A stretch of 5,189 bases of DNA from assembly GCA_015494775.1 (NCBI GenBank), contig WGAP01000190.1, forward strand, positions 1 through 5,189. Reading direction: 5' to 3'. Shown here piece by piece: positions 1-5,189 of the stretch. The stretch comes from Flavobacteriales bacterium. Its GTDB lineage: Bacteria > Bacteroidota > Bacteroidia > Flavobacteriales > Flavobacteriaceae. The first letter of the stretch is position 1. The number at the start of each line of letters is the position of its first letter. Under the pieces are notes generated by a model. The model ran no database searches and was not told where the DNA came from. It worked only from the letters and a program-made list of their open reading frames with translations. The position numbers and the translations under genes are program-made.

Positions 1-219
1 GGAAGCTCGGTGATGGAAGTGGTCAAAACCTTTATGGAAGTTACGGGCGTGGATTTGCCTTACACGATGGCGGACCGCCGTCCGGGCGACGTTACGGCCG
101 TGTGGGCCGATACCACACGGGCTACCGAGGAATTGGGCTGGACGTCGCGCCGCACCATGGCCGATGCCTTGCGCGATGCCTGGCGTTGGGAAAAACGAAT
201 CCGAAAAATCGAAAAATAA
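1..219 (+). CDS. galE: UDP-glucose 4-epimerase, C-terminal part (5' end outside window)
   Basis: This is the last 72 codons of an NAD-dependent epimerase of the extended SDR family, which interconverts UDP-glucose and UDP-galactose in the cytoplasm. The frame is open from base 1 and ends at TAA 217-219. Visible GalE hallmarks are the G-S-S-V-M-E-V start of a C-terminal helix, the DRRPGDV motif (fragment residues 25-31) that contacts the UDP moiety, the W-A-D-T-T-R-A segment followed by ELGW (residues 44-47), and a closing A-W-R-W-E helix. The Rossmann domain and the catalytic Ser/Tyr-x3-Lys lie upstream and cannot be checked. It is the first visible gene of a tightly packed + strand run that contains two glycosyltransferases, which fits a sugar-nucleotide supply role. 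A related UDP-sugar epimerase with different specificity cannot be excluded from this fragment, but GalE is by far the best reading. Confidence 0.93.
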   Translation, partial: GSSVMEVVKTFMEVTGVDLPYTMADRRPGDVTAVWADTTRATEELGWTSRRTMADALRDAWRWEKRIRKIEK

Positions 220-225
220 GTATCG

Positions 226-639
226 ATGAAAGTTTTGATGATTTATGCCAATTCATTCGGCTATACGCCCGCGGTAAAAAGTCTGCCCGATTTTCCCGAC
301 ATTACCGAAGCCAAAACCTTCCGCGATGTGCAAGTGGTGTGTGTGCAGGTCGAGGAAAAAGATCCCGAACGGATGAAGCCCTTGGAAACCAAATTGGTCA
401 AGTTGATCAAGTGGGCGGCCAAAAAGAACGAAACCCGCCGGATTTTGCTTCATTCCTTTGCGCATCTTTCCGAGAGCAAAGCACCGCCCGAAATTTCCAA
501 AGAACTTTTCGACCGGGTCGAAACGCGCTTGCGCAACAGTGATTTCGAAGTGGAACAAACACCCTACGGCTATTTCCTGGATTTGCATCTGGACGCGCCG
601 GGAAAAAGCAGCGCACGAATTTTTAAAAGTTTAGACTGA
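226..639 (+). CDS. Stand-alone archaeal-type threonyl-tRNA synthetase editing-domain protein
   Basis: This 137-residue protein resembles over its full length the N-terminal editing domain of archaeal threonyl-tRNA synthetases (tRNA-Thr_ED family, D-Tyr-tRNA deacylase-like fold), which removes serine mischarged on tRNA-Thr. Matching landmarks are the MKVLMIYANSFGY start, a V-V-C-V-Q-V strand (37-42), the FAHLS motif (78-82, His80), a long helix with ELFDRV (93-98), and TPYGYF (112-117). The domain normally sits on a full synthetase; here nothing else is attached. From memory of the Pyrococcus domain (APFGYYK, then GHPLAELSR), the catalytic Tyr-Lys pair is replaced by Phe117-Leu118, and a later Glu by Arg131. 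His80 is kept. It may therefore be a trans-editing factor with altered chemistry, a deacylase for another charged tRNA, or a non-catalytic binder. ATG 226 lies 6 bases after galE with no clear Shine-Dalgarno. The TGA overlaps the ftsE start by one base. Family assignment is fairly firm; activity is unknown. Confidence 0.82.
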   Translation: MKVLMIYANSFGYTPAVKSLPDFPDITEAKTFRDVQVVCVQVEEKDPERMKPLETKLVKLIKWAAKKNETRRILLHSFAHLSESKAPPEISKELFDRVETRLRNSDFEVEQTPYGYFLDLHLDAPGKSSARIFKSLD

Positions 640-1325
640 TGTATAAAGAAAAAATTTTGGTGCTTCGCAATGCATCCATACTACAACGGGGTTTTCCCAT
701 CCTAACGGGCGTTAACCTGGAAATCGAGCGAGGCGAATTGGTCTATTTGGTGGGCCGGACGGGTTCGGGAAAAACGAGTTTGATCAAAACCCTTTACGGC
801 GAAATTCCCTTGGCCGAGGGCGAAGGCCGTGTGGTGGGAATGGATTTGCACCGGCTCAAACGTAAACAAATTCCCGAACTGCGCCGCCGCTTGGGTATCG
901 TTTTTCAGGATTTCCGCTTGCTGATGGACCGTAGTGTTTACGATAATTTGGACTTTGTGCTTAGGGCCACCGGTTGGAAAGACAAAGCCCAACGCCGTCA
1001 GCAAATCCACAAAGTGCTGCTGCAAACCGGCATGATGGACAACAAGGACAAACCGGCTTATGTGCTTTCGGGGGGCGAACAACAACGGGCGGCCATTGCC
1101 CGGGCCTTGCTCAACGAGCCGAAACTGCTCCTGGCCGACGAACCTACGGGTAATTTGGACCCCGATACCAAATTCGAAATCCTGGAATTATTCCGCAAGC
1201 TCAACACCTTGGGACACACCGTCCTTATAGCCACCCACGACTACGCCACCTTGCTCAAATATCCCGGCACCACCTATATGTGTAAGGACGGCAAAGTAAC
1301 CGAAGTGGAATTGGAAACCGAGTGA
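639..1325 (+). CDS. ftsE: Cell division ATP-binding protein FtsE (ABC-type ATPase)
   Basis: This 228-residue ABC ATPase is of normal length for FtsE. That protein pairs with the membrane protein FtsX at the inner face of the cytoplasmic membrane and controls peptidoglycan hydrolases during division. All nucleotide-binding elements are intact: Walker A GRTGSGKT (39-46), Q-loop Gln90 in GIVFQDFRLL, signature LSGGEQQR (143-150), Walker B LLLADEP (163-169) followed by TGNLD with Asp174, and H-loop His200. The VFQDFRLLMDRSVYDNL stretch and the absence of extra domains favour FtsE over LolD- or MacB-type ATPases, which share the DEPTGNLD motif. No ftsX lies next to it, which in my understanding is common in Bacteroidota. 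ATG 639 overlaps the preceding TGA (TGATG), suggesting translational re-initiation, and its TGA overlaps the next gene's GTG. A different ABC partner is possible but less likely. Confidence 0.92.
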   Translation: MYKEKILVLRNASILQRGFPILTGVNLEIERGELVYLVGRTGSGKTSLIKTLYGEIPLAEGEGRVVGMDLHRLKRKQIPELRRRLGIVFQDFRLLMDRSVYDNLDFVLRATGWKDKAQRRQQIHKVLLQTGMMDNKDKPAYVLSGGEQQRAAIARALLNEPKLLLADEPTGNLDPDTKFEILELFRKLNTLGHTVLIATHDYATLLKYPGTTYMCKDGKVTEVELETE

Positions 1326-2440
1326 ATCCGCATTTGCACATCATCGCCTTGGACAATCCTTGGCCGCCGGATTATGGCGGGGCCATTGACATGTATTACA
1401 AAATCCGCGCCTTGGCTGCCGAAGGCGTCAAAATTAACTTACATCTTTTTGCCTACGGCCGAAACGATACGGGCGACCTGGCGGATAGGGTGCAAGCACT
1501 GCATATTTACCCGCGCCGTCGGTCGCCAATGGCTTTATTTTCTTCATTGCCCTTTATTGTGCGTACACGGATCAATGCTAAGTTGGTCAACAATATTTTG
1601 GAAAATCCGGCGCCGGTGTTGTTTGAAGGTATTCATACAACGGGCATTTTGCAGCAGTTGAAAGATTTGCCCGCCTTTTTGCGTGTGCATAATGTGGAAC
1701 GGGATTACTACGATTATTTGGCGCACAACGAGACGAATTTTTTCCGCCAACGATATTTCGGACGCGAAAGCCGTAAATTGGCCGAATACGAACCGCAAAT
1801 CTGGGGCCAGGTCAAAGCGTCATTTACTTTGCATCCCAATGACACAAAACGGATTGCCGCCTATGGCCGTGCTGTGGAAGTGCCTGTTTTTCATCCCTTT
1901 GAGCGTGTGGAAATCGATACGGAAAAGACCGAAAAATTCGTTTTGTTTCATGGAAATCTGAGTGTAATCGAAAATCAGAAGGCCGTATTTTTCCTTTGGA
2001 AAAAAGTGGTTCGGCCCTTGGGTATCCGTATGGTGGTGGCAGGGAAAAATCCGTCGGAAGCGCTCAAAGACTTGGCCCGGCAAAATCCGCATTTGGGCCT
2101 GGTGGCCGACCCTACATCCGGGCAAATGCTGCGGCTGGTTCACCAAGCGCACGTTCATTTGATTTATTCCGATAATCCGTCGGGAATGAAGCTCAAACTC
2201 CTGTATGCCTTGTTCCGTGGAAAACAGATTTTGGTTTCCCGGGCTTTGGTGGAAAACACGCCCTTAGCCGCCATCACCCGTGCAGCGGAGAATACGGCCG
2301 AAGATTGGCGGGCCAAACTCCGGGAATTATGGCATTCGGAACCCGATGTGGAAAGTGAGCTTAGATTACGAAACCAAGTGTTGGGCGAACATTACGACAA
2401 CCGCCGCAATGCCCGAAAAATCATGGATTATGCGCAATAA
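1322..2440 (+). CDS. GT-B fold glycosyltransferase (GT4-like), degenerate E-x7-E
   Basis: A 372-residue protein with the layout of a family 4-like (GT-B) glycosyltransferase. The N-terminal acceptor domain opens with L-D-N-P-W-P-P-D-Y-G-G (10-20), the glycine loop after the first strand, and has RVHNVERDYY (121-130) near the domain boundary. The C-terminal donor domain starts around VLFHGNLSVIENQKA (207-221), continues with VVAGKNPS (238-245), and has SDNPSGMKLKLLYAL (283-297), where the donor-binding E-x7-E motif is expected. The two acidic positions appear to be Ser287 and Tyr295. No signal peptide or membrane segment is seen, so it is probably cytoplasmic or membrane-associated, adding a sugar to a lipid-linked or surface glycan. 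Donor and acceptor cannot be predicted. GTG 1322 is chosen because it gives a 4-nt overlap (GTGA) with ftsE; the next in-frame ATG (residue 24) would remove the glycine loop. Confidence 0.87.
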   Translation: MNPHLHIIALDNPWPPDYGGAIDMYYKIRALAAEGVKINLHLFAYGRNDTGDLADRVQALHIYPRRRSPMALFSSLPFIVRTRINAKLVNNILENPAPVLFEGIHTTGILQQLKDLPAFLRVHNVERDYYDYLAHNETNFFRQRYFGRESRKLAEYEPQIWGQVKASFTLHPNDTKRIAAYGRAVEVPVFHPFERVEIDTEKTEKFVLFHGNLSVIENQKAVFFLWKKVVRPLGIRMVVAGKNPSEALKDLARQNPHLGLVADPTSGQMLRLVHQAHVHLIYSDNPSGMKLKLLYALFRGKQILVSRALVENTPLAAITRAAENTAEDWRAKLRELWHSEPDVESELRLRNQVLGEHYDNRRNARKIMDYAQ

Positions 2441-3368
2441 CCCGTCCATATCGGTCATTATTCCGCACTACAACCAAAACGACTATTTGGAGCAAGCGCT
2501 CCAATCGGTTGCACGCCAAAAATACCGGCCTTCGGAAGTGATTGTGGTGGACGACGGTTCCGCCAAGCCGCCCGTGGAGTTGGTAAACTATTTCCGCACC
2601 AAAATTCCCGTCAGTTTGCTGCGGCACGAAACAAACCGCGGCGTGTCGGCCGCTCGTAATACGGGCCTGCGGGCCGCCCGTGGGGAATACATCGCCCTGC
2701 TGGATGCCGACGACCTTTGGGCGCCCGAACATTTGGAAAGTTTTGCCGCTTGCACCGCCAAATACGACATCCGCTTTTACAGCGCCAAAGCCCTTTACGG
2801 CCACAATGCGCAGGTCGAAGATTTATCCGAATTTTTGAAATCACCGTGTTTTAGCGAAGATTATTTCGTTTTGGCCGTCCGCAATGCACCGGTGGTCAAT
2901 TCATCCAATGTTATTTTTCACCGCGAGTTGATGAGCCGTATCGGCTTTTTTGACGAAGATTTGCCCGTGTTCGAAGATTTGGATTATTGGATGCGCGCGG
3001 GCAAACAATTCCCGCTGATTTTCCTGCCCGTACCTATGGTTTATGTCCGGCTCAACACGCCCGGAAGTTTGACCAAACGCCCCGAACTCTATGAACGAAT
3101 GGCCATTATGCGATTTTTCCAGCGGCATTGGGCGGCAGCCGAAACCGACGAACAAAAACATTTTGTTCAGCAAAACATATTGGGAACTTTGCTCAATTTT
3201 CGCGATTGGAACCGCCCGGCCCCCGCTTGGTTGCAAAGTATGCTCAATCCCCGTTATCTTTCCCCGACCGAACGCCTCAAATGGAAAATGCCTGCCGGGC
3301 TTTTCCGCTTTTTACGGTATTGGAAAAAGCAGATAGCAATATTTATGAGCCAACAAGGTTTTTCCTAA
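2430..3368 (+). CDS. Family 2 (GT-A fold) glycosyltransferase
   Basis: A 312-residue family 2 glycosyltransferase. The GT-A domain starts at once with SISVIIPHYNQNDYLEQAL (6-24). It then shows VIVVDDGS (37-44) for nucleotide binding, NRGVSAARNTGL (69-80), the DXD-type metal-binding motif LLDADDLW (90-97), and FEDLDYWMRAG (181-191), which supplies the acidic base region. The C-terminal 100 or so residues are helical and basic, without a convincing transmembrane segment, so it likely works at the inner leaflet on a lipid-linked or lipopolysaccharide-type acceptor; the sugar is not predictable. ATG 2430 is chosen because the conserved first strand follows within six residues. Starting at upstream GTG 2280 would add 50 residues that are only an out-of-frame reading of the previous gene. 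It overlaps the GT-B gene by 11 bases, so the two are very probably co-translated and may act in sequence on one glycan. Confidence 0.92.
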   Translation: MRNNPSISVIIPHYNQNDYLEQALQSVARQKYRPSEVIVVDDGSAKPPVELVNYFRTKIPVSLLRHETNRGVSAARNTGLRAARGEYIALLDADDLWAPEHLESFAACTAKYDIRFYSAKALYGHNAQVEDLSEFLKSPCFSEDYFVLAVRNAPVVNSSNVIFHRELMSRIGFFDEDLPVFEDLDYWMRAGKQFPLIFLPVPMVYVRLNTPGSLTKRPELYERMAIMRFFQRHWAAAETDEQKHFVQQNILGTLLNFRDWNRPAPAWLQSMLNPRYLSPTERLKWKMPAGLFRFLRYWKKQIAIFMSQQGFS

Positions 3369-3397
3369 TGACAAAAATCCGTTTACCCGTAAAGTAA
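3368..3397 (+). other. Possible 9-codon ORF overlapping the GT2 stop (TAATG)
   Basis: The last base of the GT2 stop codon begins an ATG that reads MTKIRLPVK and then TAA. Start-on-stop overlap is the same arrangement used elsewhere in this gene run, so re-initiation is conceivable. The peptide is too short to recognise and may be chance. It could also be the stub of a former downstream gene lost by deletion. Nothing beyond the overlap supports it as a gene. Confidence 0.2.
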
Positions 3398-3400
3398 ATT

Positions 3401-3414
3401 TTAATAATTATTAA
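3401..3414. repeat. Perfect 14-bp A/T-only palindrome between convergent genes
   Basis: The sequence TTAATAATTATTAA equals its own reverse complement. It lies between the stop of the + strand glycosyltransferase (3368) and the stop of the - strand lipoprotein gene (3421). A hairpin from it would be weak because the stem holds no G or C. A modest bidirectional terminator role is possible from position alone. In such AT-rich DNA a palindrome of this length could also arise by chance. Confidence 0.35.
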
Positions 3415-3418
3415 GAGA

Positions 3419-3832
3419 TTAATCGCGGTAATAGCGAATTTCGGCGCGGTAAAGCACTCCGGCATCGGTTTCCTGATCGCTCATTTTTAAAACCTTTTCC
3501 GACAAGGTATCCAAGTGAACCCTGACAACATCATCTCCATCCACATGAAACTGTAAGGAATCGTCGCCTACAAAACGCCAATGGCCGTCTGCATCATCCG
3601 TTCCACCCCTTACACTAAAAGTTCCATCAGTATGGAAGGTTAAAATTTCACCTGCCAAGGATTCTTCATAATCTATTTGACCATTTGAAAGTTCCCGGTA
3701 GTAATCACCCAACCAGGGTTTGCGGGTAAGCAAATCTAAACGCGGATTTTGTTCGGTTTTTTCTTTTTTTCTACATGAAAAAAACGAACTTGAAACGGTG
3801 AGAATGATAAAAAAGAGAGCCCATTTTTTCAT
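3419..3832 (-). CDS. Small lipocalin-like lipoprotein
   Basis: A 137-residue secreted lipoprotein. MKKWALFFIILTVSSSFFSC is a lipoprotein signal peptide: two lysines, a hydrophobic core, and a lipobox ending F-F-S with Cys20 as the lipidated residue. The mature start (RKKEKTEQ) is strongly charged and not clearly like the acidic surface-export signal of Bacteroidota, so a periplasm-facing anchor is plausible. The rest fits the lipocalin-like small beta-barrel style common in Bacteroidota: LLTRKPWLGDYY (34-45), ILTFHTDGTFSV (63-74), GHWRFVGDDSLQFHVDG (83-99) and VVRVHLDTLSEKVLKM (102-117), with the W of GHW as the usual strand tryptophan. Ligand and role are unknown. It is more AT-rich than its neighbours. 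It lies 47 bases downstream of the phosphatase gene on the same strand, so it may be the operon's last gene or have its own promoter in that gap. No Shine-Dalgarno is visible before ATG. Confidence 0.8.
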   Translation of the reverse strand: MKKWALFFIILTVSSSFFSCRKKEKTEQNPRLDLLTRKPWLGDYYRELSNGQIDYEESLAGEILTFHTDGTFSVRGGTDDADGHWRFVGDDSLQFHVDGDDVVRVHLDTLSEKVLKMSDQETDAGVLYRAEIRYYRD

Positions 3833-3879
3833 TTGTTATAAAGGTTTTATTGTTTGTACAATATTAATAAAAAATTTCA
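3833..3879 (-). other. AT-rich 47-bp spacer upstream of the lipoprotein gene
   Basis: This is the only gap of note on the - strand and is markedly AT-rich. It holds the palindrome TTGTACAA (3854-3861). On the - strand it also contains TAATATTG (3866-3859), one mismatch from the Bacteroidota -7 consensus TAnnTTTG, but no TTG at the expected upstream spacing. It probably serves as an unstructured leader for the lipoprotein mRNA; a promoter is possible but not shown. Confidence 0.3.
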
Positions 3880-4674
3880 TTACCGCATATACTTTTTTAA
3901 AACCGCCAAAAATTCCTTGTGAATCAATCCGTTATCGGCAATAATTTCACGTCCGTGTAACCAATTTTGTCCGCCGCCGAAATCCGAAACCCGGCCGCCA
4001 GCACGTTCCACAATAAAAGCCCCGGCGGCCACATCCCAAGGCCGTAATCCGTATTCGAAAAAGCCGTCCATCCGTCCCGACGCCACATAGGCCAAGTCCG
4101 CCGCGGCCGAACCCAAACGCCTCAGTCCCGACGTGTGAAACATCAGGTATTCGAAACTTTCCATATACGGCCTTAGCCGCGCATAGTCCTTGTAGGGAAA
4201 TCCCGTGGCCAGCAGGGCATCGTCCAGGTTGCGACAATGGGAAACCGATACGGGCTTGCCGTCCAGATAGGCCCCTTCGGCATCGGCATAGAACATTTCG
4301 CTGGCGCCCACTTCATACACGGCGCCCCAAACGATGCGCCCTTCGTGCTGCAAGGCCACGCTTACACACACCGGATAAAGCCCGTGAATAAAATTGGTGG
4401 TGCCGTCGATGGGGTCGATAATCCAGGTATATTCCGCCCGGCCGTGTTGCACCGTTTCCTCTTCGGTCAGGAAGGCCGCACCGGGCAATAGGTCGGTCAG
4501 GGCGTCCACCAGCATTTTTTCGGCCTGACGGTCGATGTCGGTAACAAAATCGTGTGTGGCTTTGCGGTCAATACTGTCCGCAGCCAAGCGGCCGTGATGC
4601 CGGCGTATCAGGGCACCCGCATGGCGGATGATTTCCAACACATTGGGCGTAAAGAGCGGACTGTCGGGTTTCAT
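3880..4674 (-). CDS. Inositol monophosphatase family phosphatase (SuhB-like)
   Basis: A 264-residue Mg2+-dependent sugar-phosphate phosphatase of the inositol monophosphatase family, full length for the group. All metal and catalytic motifs are present: VTDIDRQAE (44-52), LTEEE (69-73, metal-binding Glu), WIIDPIDGTTNF (84-95, with Asp87 and Asp90 as metal ligands and Thr92 in the conserved GTT), GSAAADLAYVASGRMDGF (188-205), and RPWDVAAG (211-218, Asp214 as third metal ligand). The family hydrolyses myo-inositol 1-phosphate, but bacterial members also act on other sugar phosphates, nucleotide phosphates or PAP, and E. coli SuhB has an added role in rRNA transcription; the substrate cannot be told from sequence. 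It is cytoplasmic, with no signal peptide. ATG 4674-4672 overlaps the ddl TGA by 4 nt (ATGA), so its translation is likely coupled to ddl. Confidence 0.93.
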   Translation of the reverse strand: MKPDSPLFTPNVLEIIRHAGALIRRHHGRLAADSIDRKATHDFVTDIDRQAEKMLVDALTDLLPGAAFLTEEETVQHGRAEYTWIIDPIDGTTNFIHGLYPVCVSVALQHEGRIVWGAVYEVGASEMFYADAEGAYLDGKPVSVSHCRNLDDALLATGFPYKDYARLRPYMESFEYLMFHTSGLRRLGSAAADLAYVASGRMDGFFEYGLRPWDVAAGAFIVERAGGRVSDFGGGQNWLHGREIIADNGLIHKEFLAVLKKYMR

Positions 4675-5189
4675 GCGCGCAGATTTTCGGGCAAATTGGC
4701 TTGAATAATTTCATCGAAAACCGATGCAAGCGTCTTTCCTGCCGCCCGGATTTGCTGCGGCAGGATACTGGCTTCGGTGAGCCCGGGCACCATATTGATT
4801 TCCAGGAAGTAGGGCGTGCCGTTTTGCAGAATATATTCGGCCCGGCTAACGCCGTCCAAATCCAACACTTCATACACACGGGCCGCCGTTTGACGAAGCA
4901 ATTTTTCCTCCTTTTCGCTCAGGTGCGCAGGCGTGATTTCACGCGATTTACCCAGATATTTGGCTTCGTAATCAAAAAATTCGCCTTCGGGAATAATTTC
5001 GGTGATGGGAAACACTTCGGGTTTCCCGTTGAGTTTGATTACGCCGATGGAAAATTCACGCCCTTCGATAAAGCGTTCGATGAGCACCTCTTCGTCTTCG
5101 GCAAAAGCCGTTTCCAAGGCCGCCGGAAGTTCGTCCTTGTGGTTGACCTTGCTAATACCATAGCTCGATCCCGCCCGGTTGGGTTTGAC
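4671..5189 (-). CDS. ddl: D-alanine--D-alanine ligase, C-terminal part (5' end outside window)
   Basis: The frame is open from the window edge and gives 172 residues of an ATP-grasp ligase that joins two D-alanines for the peptidoglycan precursor in the cytoplasm. Motifs in order are VKPNRAGSSYGISKV (fragment 1-15, ATP-binding Lys and the serine loop), IERFIEGREFSIGV (37-50), FFDYEAKYLG (71-80, the omega loop whose tyrosine favours D-Ala-D-Ala over VanA-type depsipeptide synthesis), SRAEYIL (115-121), and FLEINMVPGLTEASILP (128-144, with metal ligands Glu130 and Asn132 and the substrate-binding serine). The usual Asp metal ligand of the R-x-D motif is Glu118 here, a conservative change. The usual V in SSVG is Y. 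The C-terminus ends soon after the A-G helix, as is normal. Its TGA overlaps the start of the phosphatase gene, so the two form an operon. Confidence 0.95.
   Translation of the reverse strand, partial: VKPNRAGSSYGISKVNHKDELPAALETAFAEDEEVLIERFIEGREFSIGVIKLNGKPEVFPITEIIPEGEFFDYEAKYLGKSREITPAHLSEKEEKLLRQTAARVYEVLDLDGVSRAEYILQNGTPYFLEINMVPGLTEASILPQQIRAAGKTLASVFDEIIQANLPENLRA

Noticed and set aside
2280..2429. 50-residue N-terminal extension of the GT2 protein from an upstream GTG
   Set aside because: It is an alternate-frame reading of the GT-B gene's 3' end; the GT2 fold begins within six residues of ATG 2430, which also gives the short overlap typical of this run.
3382..3393. Stem TTTA-CCCG-TAAA just after the GT2 stop as an intrinsic terminator
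   Set aside because: Only four A/T pairs with no following U-tract; too weak to call.
3854..3861. TTGTACAA palindrome as an operator
   Set aside because: An 8-bp palindrome in an AT-rich spacer, single copy, with no regulator nearby.
3859..3866. Possible Bacteroidota -7 element (TAATATTG, - strand) for the lipoprotein gene
   Set aside because: One mismatch to TAnnTTTG and no TTG at the -33 spacing; AT-rich DNA gives such matches by chance.
3720..3944. 74-codon + strand ORF across the lipoprotein signal-peptide region
   Set aside because: Runs antisense to the lipoprotein gene and through the AT-rich gap, and its translation has no recognisable domain.
4237..4491. 84-codon + strand ORF inside the phosphatase gene
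   Set aside because: Antisense shadow of a strongly conserved IMPase reading frame with all motifs intact.

Overview
The window most likely comes from a member of the Bacteroidota with mid-range GC. Three things point there. The FtsE protein has the style typical of that phylum. Start codons lack visible Shine-Dalgarno sequences, although genes are tightly packed. A small lipocalin-like lipoprotein carries an xxSC lipobox. This is inference from protein style; no rRNA or other marker gene is present, so I do not go below phylum.

Left part (1-3368, all + strand): a run of five densely packed genes. It begins with the 3' end of galE (UDP-glucose 4-epimerase). Six bases later comes a free-standing protein resembling the editing domain of archaeal threonyl-tRNA synthetase. 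Then follow ftsE (1-nt overlap), a GT-B (GT4-like) glycosyltransferase with a GTG start (4-nt overlap), and a GT-A family 2 glycosyltransferase (11-nt overlap). The spacing argues for one transcript with coupled translation. GalE and the two transferases fit sugar-nucleotide supply and assembly of a surface glycan. FtsE belongs to the envelope and division machinery, and the editing-like protein is the outlier.

Middle (3369-3418): a short convergent gap holding a possible 9-codon ORF that overlaps the last stop codon, and an A/T-only perfect 14-bp palindrome.

Right part (3419-5189, all - strand, read from right to left): the 3' two-thirds or so of ddl (D-alanine-D-alanine ligase, running off the window edge), an inositol-monophosphatase family gene overlapping it by 4 nt, and, 47 bases further on, an AT-richer gene for a small lipocalin-like lipoprotein.

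Most of the window is ordinary housekeeping and envelope biology. The feature most worth a second look is the stand-alone archaeal-type ThrRS editing-like protein. Its fold signature is preserved, but key catalytic positions appear substituted, and its stop codon overlaps the start of ftsE. I see no CRISPR array, transposon, tRNA, rRNA or phage element.
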